Source: Shimia sp. Alg240-R146 (GTDB lineage: Bacteria > Pseudomonadota > Alphaproteobacteria > Rhodobacterales > Rhodobacteraceae). Taken from it: a stretch of DNA of 64,000 bases. Below are positions 9,091 to 17,814 of the stretch, piece by piece; position 1 is the first letter of the stretch; each line of letters opens with the position of its first letter. Where the stretch lies: NCBI RefSeq assembly GCF_947331465.1, contig NZ_CAMZOK010000001.1, positions 682,001 to 746,000 of the forward strand, in the 5' to 3' direction. A program made the translations under genes and the position numbers. The notes under the pieces are model-generated. The model was not told the origin of the DNA. It was given only the letters and a program-made list of their open reading frames with translations, and did not search any database.

Positions 9091-9638
9091 TTGGACGCCT
9101 CATCATGTTCAGGGGCTCGGATCATCTCGGGGCGATCTTGCGCGCTGATGACCTTGAATACGAAGATCAGGCAAGACAGCGCTGTGCCGCTTGCTATGAC
9201 CAATTTGACCGGCCACCAAGGCAGGGTGAACAAGCCGGGCACACCGAAGTAATCCTGTGTGTCCCACATGTGCAGGAATTCGGGGAATGTGACGTATGCA
9301 ATCAAACCCATGAAGATAGCAGAGACCGCGTTGATGATGCGGCGCATGCTTCTAGCCACACCTGGACGGCGGGCGTGGATGACCCCAAGAAACCCGTCCG
9401 ATCGGGTAAGCCGGTCCACCCGCACAACATCGGGCAACTGCAAAAACACAATCATCACTACAGAGAATTGCACAATCTCGTAGGTGCCACGCAGCGGTGC
9501 GTCAAACAGGCCACGAGCGATGACATCGACGTTTAGAATGACCACCAACGCCAGCACGACAAGCGTGCCTAAAGCGTTGGTGGCAATGGCAAATGAGTTG
9601 GCGACCCGGGACAGTCCAGAGGCGGCTGACTTTAGCAT
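9087..9638 (-). CDS. TRAP transporter small permease (DctQ family)
   Basis: A 183-residue membrane protein with four predicted membrane segments, the normal DctQ architecture; it anchors and supports the large permease. The open frame extends upstream to 9755 but that part lies inside the binding-protein gene, which stops at 9673. The ATG at 9638 (protein starting MLKSAASGLSRV) is therefore taken as the start. It sits 34 bases after the binding protein and overlaps the large permease by four bases. Confidence 0.85.
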   Translation of the reverse strand: MLKSAASGLSRVANSFAIATNALGTLVVLALVVILNVDVIARGLFDAPLRGTYEIVQFSVVMIVFLQLPDVVRVDRLTRSDGFLGVIHARRPGVARSMRRIINAVSAIFMGLIAYVTFPEFLHMWDTQDYFGVPGLFTLPWWPVKLVIASGTALSCLIFVFKVISAQDRPEMIRAPEHDEASK

Positions 9639-9672
9639 TTTTCGGGCCTTTCCTAGGTCGCCAAAACAGAGA

Positions 9673-10746
9673 TTATTTCTTGGTCCAGTCGCGAACGCCG
9701 GTGTGTCCGGCATCGGCGAGTTTGCCAAGATAAGCCGCAAGCATTGCTGTGCCATCTTCGCCTTTGCCGTTCAGCGTTTCGGCCCATTCCTGTGCCACGT
9801 TTGGCATGGCATTGGCCCAAGCTGCACGATCTTCGGCAGACAGTTCGACAATTGTGCCACCAGCAGCGACATAGGCGTCACGCGATGCGGCTGCGCGATC
9901 CATGGCAATACCCGCAACGTGGTCACGGTACTGGATGGCAACATCTTGCAGGACCTCTTTTACGCCATCAGGCAGTTTGGCCCAATAATCCGCATTCACG
10001 GTCACTGTCTTGGAGTTCACAGCACCAAGGTCTGCGCGCAGCATGTAAGGCGCCACTTCGGCAATTTTGAATGTTTTGGCGGCTTCAGGCCAAAGCATTG
10101 CGCAATCTACCAGACCGGTTTGCACCATGTTGTAGAAATCGGTCAGACCGCCACGTACACCAGCAGCATCTTTGATGCCTTCCAAGTAGCGCAGGTTCAG
10201 GCCCGCACCGGCGATCTTGCGGCCTTCGAGATCAGAAACCGAGGAGACTTCTTCGGAGCAGAACACCTGATAGGTGTCCAGCACGACGCCGGTCGCCAGA
10301 TAGACTTGGTTCTGGGCTGCAAATTCGTTCTGCATCGCAGGGAACTCACGTGCGATTTCGTCCACGGCCTGAGCCACAGCACGGGCATCTGTGGCAACGA
10401 ATGGCGTTGAGCCGGAAATGCCTTGGCTTGGCAATTTCGAGGAATGGAAGATCGTGGTGACAATGCCGATGTCGCCAAGGCCCAACTGGACGCCTTCAAG
10501 CACGCCTTTGGGCTTTACGATCGACCCGCCATAGTTTTCCTGCCAGTTCATTTTGTATGCGCCGGCTTCGCCAAGCTGGCGGTCCACTTCGGGAATGAAG
10601 AAATTCGAGAATTCCTTTACCCACAAGGCCCGGTCCGGATAGCCATCGATCACGACAGCAGACACGCTTTCTTGCGCGACGGCCGGTACAGCCATAACAG
10701 CAGCCACAGCGGCGCCGATCAGGTTGATTTTGGTGCGTTTCATCAT
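9673..10746 (-). CDS. TRAP transporter periplasmic substrate-binding protein (DctP family)
   Basis: A 357-residue secreted protein that delivers the solute to the membrane subunits encoded next in the operon. It starts with a signal peptide (MMKRTKINLIGAAVAAVMAV, cleavage expected after VAQ). The start is set by a strong GGGAGGA site just upstream of the ATGATG at 10746; an in-frame upstream extension to 10809 would run into the OsmC gene. The C-terminal half has the usual DctP helices. No carboxylate-ligand signature was read with confidence, so the substrate is open: malonate would fit the malonyl-CoA genes nearby, an aromatic acid would fit the dioxygenase. Confidence 0.88.
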   Translation of the reverse strand: MMKRTKINLIGAAVAAVMAVPAVAQESVSAVVIDGYPDRALWVKEFSNFFIPEVDRQLGEAGAYKMNWQENYGGSIVKPKGVLEGVQLGLGDIGIVTTIFHSSKLPSQGISGSTPFVATDARAVAQAVDEIAREFPAMQNEFAAQNQVYLATGVVLDTYQVFCSEEVSSVSDLEGRKIAGAGLNLRYLEGIKDAAGVRGGLTDFYNMVQTGLVDCAMLWPEAAKTFKIAEVAPYMLRADLGAVNSKTVTVNADYWAKLPDGVKEVLQDVAIQYRDHVAGIAMDRAAASRDAYVAAGGTIVELSAEDRAAWANAMPNVAQEWAETLNGKGEDGTAMLAAYLGKLADAGHTGVRDWTKK

Positions 10747-10784
10747 TTTTTCCTCCCAGAAAGTCAGGCCTTTCAGCCTCTTGA

Positions 10785-11249
10785 TTAAACTTCGCCGGTT
10801 TTGACCCAATTCACAGTCAGGTCCGTTCCGGCCGCTTCGAACAATTTAGCAATCGCACAGTACTTTGCCGTTTCCGCGCCCACCTCTGCCAGTTCCTCCA
10901 AACTGGCAGAGGTGGTGCAATTCACCGTGAGTGTGATTTCGGGAAACGGCAGGTCGATCTCTTCTTCCATCAACACGCCGCGGCGGTCGAATTTGCAGTC
11001 CGCATCAATTGTGACTGTGCCCAGATCGACGCCCAGACGTTTGGCGTTCTTGTGGCCAATGACATTGGTGCAGGCGATCAGCGCGGTCAGCGCGGTTTCA
11101 GTCGGGGTCGCGCCCAGATTTGTGCCGCCACGTTCGGCAGGCTCATCAACTGTGACGTTCAGATCGCGGATTGGAATTTCCGTGCGCGCGGGTGTCGGAC
11201 ACTGAGCAGTGGTTTTGTAGGTCACTACAGTCTTCATTCGAATGGCCAC
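10785..11249 (-). CDS. OsmC/Ohr-family protein
   Basis: A 154-residue protein with the OsmC fold. The two reactive cysteines of the family can be placed at Cys60 (ALIACTNV) and Cys131 (AKYCAIAK). OsmC and Ohr proteins reduce organic hydroperoxides with a thiol pair. The predicted start is GTG at 11249, preceded by a GAGGGG site; an ATG at 11237 would shorten it by four residues. It lies between the nitroreductase and the TRAP binding protein in one leftward operon, so it may protect against oxidised intermediates of the pathway. Confidence 0.85.
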   Translation of the reverse strand: MAIRMKTVVTYKTTAQCPTPARTEIPIRDLNVTVDEPAERGGTNLGATPTETALTALIACTNVIGHKNAKRLGVDLGTVTIDADCKFDRRGVLMEEEIDLPFPEITLTVNCTTSASLEELAEVGAETAKYCAIAKLFEAAGTDLTVNWVKTGEV

Positions 11250-11261
11250 GGTGGTCCCCCC

Positions 11262-11927
11262 TCAGGCGTATGTGCAGACTTGGTCAAAGGCGAATCGCGG
11301 CAATTTTTGAAACAACGCTGTTTCATCCGCGTAGCCAATGTTGCAAAGAAAGTTGGATTTCAGAGTTGTGCCTGCGAAGAATTCTTCGTCGACGATCTTG
11401 TTGGAAAAGCCCGACATGGCACCGACATCCAACCCGACCGCGCGAGCGGCGATCATGAAGTAGGCACCTTGCAGCGTGGCATTTCGGTCGGCCGTGTCCT
11501 CTACATAATCCGGCTTGCCATCAAACAGGTGGCGGCGGTCCTCATGTGGGAACAGAAACGGCAGTTCTTTCCAGAAATCCATGTCTTGCGCAATGATGGC
11601 AGTGACTGGCGCGCCCATCATCTTGGGCACGTTTTGTGGTTTTAGCGACTTGGCGAGTCGCGCTTTGCCCTCAGGCGTTTTCACAAACACAAACCGCGCC
11701 GGCAATGTGTTCATGCTGGTCGCGCCGTTGATGGTGATGTCGTAGATCTCTTCGAGCAAACCATCCGGAATGGGTTTGTCCGTCCAAGCGTAATGCGAGC
11801 GCGCCTGACGCAAAATCAGATCGATCGCATCGCCGGACAGTCGTCCGATACGACCACGCAGGTCGCGATGCTCTTGCTGAGCTTGGGCGCGCAACGCGTC
11901 CAGTTTTGCACCTGTTGGGGCATTCAT
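11262..11927 (-). CDS. Nitroreductase-family flavoprotein, RutE-like (malonic semialdehyde reductase type)
   Basis: A 221-residue FMN-dependent nitroreductase-fold protein. Several stretches match the RutE/HadB subgroup as I remember it: SHYAWTDKPIP near residue 45, an LPFLFPHEDRR motif, the glycine-rich MSGFSNKIVDEEFF segment, and a KSNFLCNIGYADE end. RutE reduces malonic semialdehyde to 3-hydroxypropionate in pyrimidine breakdown; no other rut genes are nearby. The neighbouring malonate genes make a three-carbon semialdehyde substrate plausible. Its ATG overlaps the stop of the upstream hydrolase gene by four bases. The family call is firm, the substrate is an inference. Confidence 0.75.
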   Translation of the reverse strand: MNAPTGAKLDALRAQAQQEHRDLRGRIGRLSGDAIDLILRQARSHYAWTDKPIPDGLLEEIYDITINGATSMNTLPARFVFVKTPEGKARLAKSLKPQNVPKMMGAPVTAIIAQDMDFWKELPFLFPHEDRRHLFDGKPDYVEDTADRNATLQGAYFMIAARAVGLDVGAMSGFSNKIVDEEFFAGTTLKSNFLCNIGYADETALFQKLPRFAFDQVCTYA

Positions 11928-12802
11928 TCTGCAGCAGCCTTTTCATCGATGATGGGGCTTGCACAAATGCCAATGCCTTCGATTTCAATCTCGACGGTCT
12001 CACCTGGTTTGAGCCAGCGTGGGTTGGGCTTTTTCGCATGTCCAACGCCAGGAGGGGTCCCCAGGGCAATCAAATCGCCGGGCTCAAGTGTGGTGTATTC
12101 CGAAATTGTCGCAATCACTTTGCGCGCATCCCAAATCATATTGGCGGTGTTGGAGCTTTGCAAAATCTCGGAGCCAACGCGGCTCTCGATCTTGAGACCG
12201 GCCGCGCCTTCGGGAACTTCATCAGGTGTGACTGTGAACGGGCCAATGGCGCCGGTGTCGTCAAAGTTCTTCCCCGGTGTCCATTGATGGGTTTTGCGCT
12301 GGTAGTTGCGCACCGATCCGTCGTTGAACACTGTGTAGCCAAAGACGTGATCAAGCGCGTCGGCTTCGGAGATGTGTCGCCCACCTTTACCGACGATCAG
12401 CATCAGTTCGGCTTCATAATCGAGTTGTTCGGAACAAGACGGGCGCACCATCGGCTTACCTGCAGCCATGATCGAATTTTTGCCGCGCATGAACAGAGCG
12501 GGATATTCTGGAATATCGTAGCCGCCCTCTTTGATGTGGTCAGTATAGTTCAGCCCCATGCAGATAATCGTACCAGGCGCCGCGACGGGCAAAGCCGGCG
12601 TGATCGAATCAACGGCGACCTTAGGCGCGGCTGCGATTTTCTCTGAAAGTGAGTCGGCAAGGCCCGGCTGTGAGATCACACCCATCAGGTCCGCACCCAC
12701 AGAACTGTCCAAAGCCGTTAAATTAACGGCATTCTCTCCGTCTACAGCAAAAACAGAAGTGCCTTCTGTCGTCTCGCCCACCAGGTATTTCATTGTCGTC
12801 AT
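11924..12802 (-). CDS. Fumarylacetoacetate hydrolase (FAH) family enzyme
   Basis: A 292-residue enzyme of the FAH family, which cleaves or hydrates beta-diketo and oxo-acid products of aromatic degradation with a divalent metal. Metal-ligand positions are visible in LDYEAELMLIVGK (two glutamates) and in GYTVFNDGSVRNYQ (aspartate). LGTPPGVGHAKKP and the C-terminal PGETVEIEIEGIG stretch are standard for 2-hydroxyhepta-2,4-diene-dioate isomerase or acylpyruvase-like members. It is the first gene of the leftward operon; the first ATG is at 12802 and a second in-frame ATG lies three codons on. The palindrome at 12835-12850 sits 32 bases upstream. Confidence 0.85.
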   Translation of the reverse strand: MTTMKYLVGETTEGTSVFAVDGENAVNLTALDSSVGADLMGVISQPGLADSLSEKIAAAPKVAVDSITPALPVAAPGTIICMGLNYTDHIKEGGYDIPEYPALFMRGKNSIMAAGKPMVRPSCSEQLDYEAELMLIVGKGGRHISEADALDHVFGYTVFNDGSVRNYQRKTHQWTPGKNFDDTGAIGPFTVTPDEVPEGAAGLKIESRVGSEILQSSNTANMIWDARKVIATISEYTTLEPGDLIALGTPPGVGHAKKPNPRWLKPGETVEIEIEGIGICASPIIDEKAAAE

Positions 12803-12834
12803 CCTCGTCTGTTCTCTTGATTTCTGACGACTAT

Positions 12835-12850
12835 TTTGTCATATGTCAAA
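12835..12850. promoter_or_regulatory. Candidate GntR operator in the divergent promoter region
   Basis: TTTGTCATATGTCAAA is an inverted repeat with seven of eight positions paired around a central CATATG. It lies in the 75-base gap between the divergent hydrolase operon and the YCII/GntR genes. The layout is typical for a FadR-type regulator controlling itself and its neighbour. A second exact palindrome, AATATCGATATT, follows at 12852-12863. Confidence 0.55.
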
Positions 12851-12877
12851 TAATATCGATATTTTTGGAGAGGCAAA

Positions 12878-13264
12878 ATGGTTGCTTGGGCGGACTACAA
12901 ATCAGAAGCAAAGAGCCGGGGCGCTTTGGCATTGGAGCTGTTCGTTGCGCACAGTACTCCGGCAAAATCACCGGAAGATGTGAAGGCATCGCTTGCAAAC
13001 CACCTTGCTTATCAAGCGGATCTGGAACGTGCGGGACAACTGGCCTTTGCAGGCCCGATGTCGGATGAAACCGGAGAGCATATGCAGGGGGTCGGCCTGA
13101 TCATCTATCGCGCCGACAGTTTGGAGGCCGCGCGGCAGTTGGCCGAAAATGACCCTATGCACAAAAGTGGCGCGCGCAGTTTCGTGCTGCGTCGCTGGCT
13201 GATAAACGAAGGCTCTCTTAACTTGTCGGTCGGGCTCTCGACCGGCGGGAGCACACTAAGTTAA
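12878..13264 (+). CDS. YCII-related domain protein
   Basis: A 128-residue protein with the YciI-like ferredoxin fold of about 90 residues: an early His pair region (SLANHLAYQADLERAG), the GPMSDE turn, and a C-terminal DPMHKSGARSFVLRRW strand. Members are small enzymes or accessory proteins, some acting as dehydrochlorinases or muconolactone-isomerase-like enzymes. GGAGAGG precedes the ATG. It is the first rightward gene opposite the intradiol operon, which fits a role in the same aromatic pathway. The last 25 residues are not part of the domain. Confidence 0.8.
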   Translation: MVAWADYKSEAKSRGALALELFVAHSTPAKSPEDVKASLANHLAYQADLERAGQLAFAGPMSDETGEHMQGVGLIIYRADSLEAARQLAENDPMHKSGARSFVLRRWLINEGSLNLSVGLSTGGSTLS

Positions 13265-13308
13265 AGGGTCTTGCACGCGATAAGCAGCAATTCGGGGACA
13301 ATGCGATT

Positions 13309-13974
13309 ATGAACGTTATGCCTGACAGAGACAGCAAAGAAACCTCAGCCACTCACGGGGCGTATCTGAAGCTGCGCGAGCTGATACTCACGGGTGAGTT
13401 GCCGCCGGGCGACAAGCTTAAGATCGAGCAGCTGCGCAAGCTTTTGGAGACCGGAGCGAGCCCTGTTCGTGAAGCGCTCAGTCTGCTGACATCTGACATG
13501 TTGGTGGAACGGATTGATCAGCGTGGCTTTCGCGCAGCACCTGTCGGCAAAGCCAACTTCGAAGAGATCCTGATGTTGCGCTGCACGCTTGAAGAAACGG
13601 CCTTGCGCGCATCAATCCGCAATGCCGATGCCGAATGGGAAGACCGCTTGGTGCTGCGCCATCACCACATGCAGCGCGCAGGCCTGCGCAAGGCGCCGGA
13701 TTTTGAAGACGCGCACAAGGCCTTTCACATGGCGCTTTTGGACAATGCTCATCTGCCAATGCTCGAGCGCTACTGTTCGCAGCTTTATGACCTCAACATC
13801 CGCTACCGCTATCTGGCTGCGGGTGGCCCAAGCTATAAGAAACGTGACATCGCCGCTGAGCACCAGAATATTTTAGATGCGGCGCTCAATCGCGATGCGG
13901 ATGCCGCAACGGCCCACCTCATCGACCATTACCGCAGCACCGGTGAATACCTCAGCAGTCAAATGGACGGCTAA
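13309..13974 (+). CDS. GntR-family regulator with FCD domain (FadR subfamily), MatR-like by context
   Basis: A 221-residue transcription factor. Residues 18-82 form the winged helix (LRELILTGELPPGDKLK, then TGASPVREALSLL as the recognition helix region), and the rest is the helical FCD effector-binding domain with His residues in DAHKAFHMALL and AEHQNIL that usually bind a metal. It ends one base before the malonyl-CoA decarboxylase start, so it is co-transcribed with matA and matB homologues. In rhizobia the same order is matR-matA-matB, and MatR responds to malonate. It probably binds the palindrome at 12835-12850. Confidence 0.85.
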   Translation: MNVMPDRDSKETSATHGAYLKLRELILTGELPPGDKLKIEQLRKLLETGASPVREALSLLTSDMLVERIDQRGFRAAPVGKANFEEILMLRCTLEETALRASIRNADAEWEDRLVLRHHHMQRAGLRKAPDFEDAHKAFHMALLDNAHLPMLERYCSQLYDLNIRYRYLAAGGPSYKKRDIAAEHQNILDAALNRDADAATAHLIDHYRSTGEYLSSQMDG

Positions 13975-13975
13975 C

Positions 13976-15274
13976 ATGCAACGAAACTGGTTTTTAGGCG
14001 ATCTACTGTCACAATTGTTCGACCGCCGCGGTCAGATGCACGGCAAAGACGACGCCCGCTCCATTACCGAACTTTGTGAGGCACTGCTGTCCGCCGAGGG
14101 CGAAGTGTCCGGATTTCAATTGGCGTCCACCGTTTTGGATCGCTACCGCGCCCTAAGCGAAGACGACAAAGTCGCGTTTTTCAAATACCTGAACGACGCA
14201 TTGGACATCGACGCCAATCAGGTTTCCGATCTTGCGTCTCAATACGCCAAAGAACACAACATCGATGCGTTCAAGGCGTTGAGCGCCGCTGCAGAGCCGC
14301 GCCGGCAGGAATTGTTGCGTCGCCTGAACCAACCAACCGGCGCAACCCAAGATTTGGTCGCGATGCGTGTGGATCTCTTGCGTATTCTAAAAACGCATCC
14401 CGATCTGCGGCGCACGGATCTTGATTTTGTGCATTTGCTGCGCAGTTGGTTTAACCGCGGCTTTCTGGTGTTGAAGCAAATCAGTTGGGACACACCCGCC
14501 CGAATTCTGGACAAGGTTGTGGCCTATGAAGCGGTCCACCAAATCAGCGACTTGGAAGATTTGCGTCGCAGGCTTTATCCGCCGGACCGCAGATGCTTTG
14601 CCTTCTTTCATCCCTCAATGCCGGATGAGCCGCTTATTTTTGTCGAAGTTGCCCTCACCGCCACCGTCCCCGGTTCGATCGATGAAGTGTTGTCCGAACA
14701 GCGCGACCCGCTTGACGCAGATCGGGCGGAAGTGGCCGTGTTCTATTCGATTTCGAACTGCCAAAAGGGACTTGCAGGGATCAGCTTTGGCAATTTCCTG
14801 ATCAAGCAGGTGGTCAGCGAACTGGCGTTGGATCTTTCAGGTATCCAGACCTATGTGACCTTGTCGCCCATCCCCGGTTTGAACCGTTGGCTGGAAACCC
14901 AAAGGGATGACGAGGCCCACGGGCATATTGCAGAGGCCATCCTTGCAGGGACGGCCCGACCGGAAGATCAGCGCGCAATGACGGCGCGGTATCTGCTGAC
15001 AGCCAAACGCAAAGACGGGGTGCCAATCGACCCTGTTGCCCGGTTTCATCTTGGAAACGGCGCCGAAGTACACGACATCCACGCGGGCGCCGACACCTCT
15101 GCCAACGGCATGGCGCAATCAAGCGGCGCGATGGTCAACTACCTTTACGATTTGAAAGTCACTGAACAAAACCACGAAGAATTCGCAACACACGCCACCA
15201 TTGCCGCATCCCGTTCCGTGCAATCTCTGGCCAGTGCCGCGTTCGTCTCAAAAACCAAGGAAGCAACCGCATGA
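13976..15274 (+). CDS. matA: Malonyl-CoA decarboxylase
   Basis: A 432-residue enzyme that decarboxylates malonyl-CoA to acetyl-CoA. The N-terminal part is the helical oligomerisation domain; the C-terminal half is the GNAT-like catalytic domain, with FYSISNCQKGLAGISFGN, TLSPIPGLNRWL and the final SAGMVNY-type segment (SSGAMVNYLYDL) preceded by the catalytic HDIHAGAD region. The ATG at 13976 follows the GntR stop immediately; longer in-frame starts lie inside the regulator gene. The stop overlaps the synthetase start by four bases, which couples the two. The pair feeds malonate into acetyl-CoA. Length is typical of bacterial members. Confidence 0.92.
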   Translation: MQRNWFLGDLLSQLFDRRGQMHGKDDARSITELCEALLSAEGEVSGFQLASTVLDRYRALSEDDKVAFFKYLNDALDIDANQVSDLASQYAKEHNIDAFKALSAAAEPRRQELLRRLNQPTGATQDLVAMRVDLLRILKTHPDLRRTDLDFVHLLRSWFNRGFLVLKQISWDTPARILDKVVAYEAVHQISDLEDLRRRLYPPDRRCFAFFHPSMPDEPLIFVEVALTATVPGSIDEVLSEQRDPLDADRAEVAVFYSISNCQKGLAGISFGNFLIKQVVSELALDLSGIQTYVTLSPIPGLNRWLETQRDDEAHGHIAEAILAGTARPEDQRAMTARYLLTAKRKDGVPIDPVARFHLGNGAEVHDIHAGADTSANGMAQSSGAMVNYLYDLKVTEQNHEEFATHATIAASRSVQSLASAAFVSKTKEATA

Positions 15275-16770
15275 CCAACACCCTATATGATGCATTGTTC
15301 GCACCACATGTTGGAAACCTCGCGCCGTTTCTTCACTGCGATGACGGCACAACGCTGAGCTATGACGCGTTTCTCAAACGGGCCGCGCAATTGGCCCACA
15401 CCTTGTCTGATGCTGGCGTTCGATCCGGTGACCGCATCCTTGTGCAGGCGCCAAAACTCAGCGACACAATTGCGCTTTATGCGGCCGCCGTGCAGGCAGG
15501 CGCGGTCTACCTGCCATTGAATACGGCCTATACGCAGGCCGAATTGGAATACTTCATTGAAGACGCGGACCCCAGTTTGATTGTGTGCGATAGCAAAGAC
15601 GAAGCGACCGTCGGCGCACTGGCAAAATCGCGCGGCACGCCTGTTTTGACTTTGGGCGGCGATGTCGGCAGCCTGAGCCGCACAGCTGATGACAAGCCGA
15701 CCAGCTTTACAGCCGTTGAACGGGGACCGGATGATCTGGCGGCCTTGCTTTATACGTCGGGCACAACAGGCCGCTCCAAAGGTGCAATGCTCAGCCATAA
15801 GAACCTTCTGTCCAATGCCGTTTCGCTGACAGAATTGTGGGAGATCACCAGCAACGATCGGCTTGTTCACGCTTTGCCCATTTTTCACACGCACGGATTG
15901 TTCGTTGCAATGAACACCTCGCTGCTGGCAGGGGCAGAAGTGCGGCTGTGCGCGGCCTTTGATATCGACACCATCTTGGGCGAAGTTGCTCACTCTACAC
16001 TCCTGATGGGCGTGCCGACGTTTTACACCCGACTTTTGGCCGATGCGCGATTCACAAAAGACTGCGTTCAGAACATGCGCCTCTTTGTGTCTGGCTCCGC
16101 GCCCCTATTGGCCGAAACCCATCGTGATTTTGAAGAGCGCACGGGTCATCGCATCCTTGAGCGCTACGGCATGACCGAGACCAACATGATCACCTCCAAC
16201 CCTCTGAATGGCGCGCGCATTGCCGGCACCGTTGGCTATCCGCTGGCTGGCACAGAGGTGAAGATTACGGATCCGGACACGGGCGCGACCCAGCCGTTTG
16301 GAGAGATCGGCATGATTGAAGTGCGCGGGGATAATGTTTTCCAAGGCTATTGGAACATGCCGGAAAAGACCGCCGAAGAACTGCGGGCGAGTGGGTTTTT
16401 CCTGACCGGCGATCTGGGTGTACAAAGCGAGGATGGGCGGATTTCGATCGTCGGTCGCTCCAAAGACCTGATCATTTCAGGTGGCTACAACATCTACCCC
16501 AAAGAGATCGAGGATGTTCTCAACGACATGCCGGAAGTCAACGAAAGCGCAGTTTTTGGCGTCCCGAACCCGGACTTTGGCGAGAGCGTTATTGCCGCGA
16601 TCGTTGCGGAGCAAGGTGGAACGCTCACGATTGAAGCCATGAAAGACCGCGTGCAAACACAATTGGCCCGATTCAAGCACCCGCGCGAATACCTGCTGCT
16701 CGAGGCGTTGCCCCGAAACACGATGGGCAAAGTGCAAAAGAACGTTTTGAGAGAGACTTACGGGTCCTAG
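15271..16770 (+). CDS. matB: Malonyl-CoA synthetase (acyl-CoA ligase family)
   Basis: A 499-residue AMP-forming ligase that joins malonate and CoA. Family motifs are visible: LLYTSGTTGRSKGAMLSH (P-loop, about residue 160), RYGMTETNM, the TGDLG hinge-side aspartate, and GGYNIYPKEIEDVL. The C-terminal lysine for adenylation lies in RNTMGKVQKN. The malonate specificity is inferred from adjacency and four-base overlap with malonyl-CoA decarboxylase and from the overall resemblance to MatB. Together the two enzymes convert malonate to acetyl-CoA. Confidence 0.9.
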   Translation: MTNTLYDALFAPHVGNLAPFLHCDDGTTLSYDAFLKRAAQLAHTLSDAGVRSGDRILVQAPKLSDTIALYAAAVQAGAVYLPLNTAYTQAELEYFIEDADPSLIVCDSKDEATVGALAKSRGTPVLTLGGDVGSLSRTADDKPTSFTAVERGPDDLAALLYTSGTTGRSKGAMLSHKNLLSNAVSLTELWEITSNDRLVHALPIFHTHGLFVAMNTSLLAGAEVRLCAAFDIDTILGEVAHSTLLMGVPTFYTRLLADARFTKDCVQNMRLFVSGSAPLLAETHRDFEERTGHRILERYGMTETNMITSNPLNGARIAGTVGYPLAGTEVKITDPDTGATQPFGEIGMIEVRGDNVFQGYWNMPEKTAEELRASGFFLTGDLGVQSEDGRISIVGRSKDLIISGGYNIYPKEIEDVLNDMPEVNESAVFGVPNPDFGESVIAAIVAEQGGTLTIEAMKDRVQTQLARFKHPREYLLLEALPRNTMGKVQKNVLRETYGS

Positions 16771-17172
16771 CCCGCCCATTCCTGAATTTGCGCCTCATTG
16801 GCAATCGGCAAGCCCAGTGCCACCTCGAGCGAAGTGGCTCGGGAAAGGCAAGGTTCGCGTTGTTTTCGGAGAGTATGCGGCTTGTTGTCACAGATTTTTT
16901 TGCCGCTCCGGACTTAGGGCCCGGATTGCGATAAAAATTCAGCGCTTCAACCTTCGATCACGCCTGTCTGGGTGGATGTTTCATGTGCCATTACGCGTCT
17001 GAGGCCAAGCATTCTCTCGACAGAAAACGCTCAAATATCCTGCGACTATAACTACATGCAATGCTTCCGTTGTTCTGCTAGGATGCTGCCTGAGTATTGT
17101 ATTGATTTTGGTTTTTGATTGGTTATTAGTTCGCTCAAGTGAGCTATGTTCCAGGTGTTTAGGGTGACTGTA
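16771..17172. other. Intergenic region before the heptose operon
   Basis: About 400 bases with no convincing gene. The last 100 bases are AT-rich and likely hold the promoter of the following operon. A short imperfect stem (GCCAC/GTGGC near 16818-16837) might end the malonate transcript, but no T-run follows. Confidence 0.35.
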
Positions 17173-17790
17173 ATGTCTATTGATCCTCGTTTTCGAAACA
17201 TCGTTTTTGGCGGCTCTTCCCCGCAAGATTACTTAAAAGACTACGCCGAATCGCTGAGCAACGGATTACGCTCGGTGGACGGTGACGCGCTCGCATCTGC
17301 AATCGCCGCGATCCAGACATGCGCCGAAAATGGCGGGACCCTTTATTTGGCTGGCAACGGCGGGTCTGCTGCAATTTGTGATCATTTGGTGTGCGACTTT
17401 GTCAAAGGCACCTACCACGAAGATCACCCGACGGTCCTGGCGGTTTCGATGACGGAAAACGTCGCGCTTTACACCGCTGTCGCGAACGATTTTGGCTTTG
17501 AAGGTGTGTTCGCTTTTCAGGTGAAGGCCCGTATGAAGCCGCAGGATGTGCTGCTGGCGGTGTCCTCTTCGGGGACCTCCAAGAACATTGTGCAAGCGAT
17601 AGCTGCTGCCAAGGAAATCGGCGCGACGACGATTGGTCTGTCCGGGTTCAGCGGCGGTGGTCTCAAAACCGACAGTGACATTTCATTGCATGTCCCATTT
17701 GACAACTATGGCGTTGTTGAAGACGCGCACTCTGCGTTGCTGCATGTGATGGTGCAGCAAATTTCCAACGCCCGGGACGGGCGAGACTAA
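17173..17790 (+). CDS. gmhA: Sedoheptulose 7-phosphate isomerase (SIS domain)
   Basis: A 205-residue single SIS-domain protein that converts sedoheptulose 7-phosphate to glycero-manno-heptose 7-phosphate, the entry step of heptose nucleotide synthesis. Recognisable segments are LYLAGNGGSAAICDHLVCDF, LLAVSSSGTSKNIVQA and VVEDAHSALLHVM, the last including the catalytic Glu and His region. The start was set at ATG 17173 (MSIDPRF); an in-frame ATG at 17146 would add nine residues and neither has a strong ribosome site. It opens an operon with a fused guanylyltransferase-phosphatase and a heptose kinase, which places it in the GDP-heptose branch. Confidence 0.9.
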   Translation: MSIDPRFRNIVFGGSSPQDYLKDYAESLSNGLRSVDGDALASAIAAIQTCAENGGTLYLAGNGGSAAICDHLVCDFVKGTYHEDHPTVLAVSMTENVALYTAVANDFGFEGVFAFQVKARMKPQDVLLAVSSSGTSKNIVQAIAAAKEIGATTIGLSGFSGGGLKTDSDISLHVPFDNYGVVEDAHSALLHVMVQQISNARDGRD

Positions 17791-17814
17791 ATCGGGGCTT
17801 GGGGGCCACGGTCA

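Noticed and set aside
9639-9755. Longer start for the first TRAP small permease
   Set aside because: The extension lies inside the binding-protein gene; ATG 9638 fits the family length.
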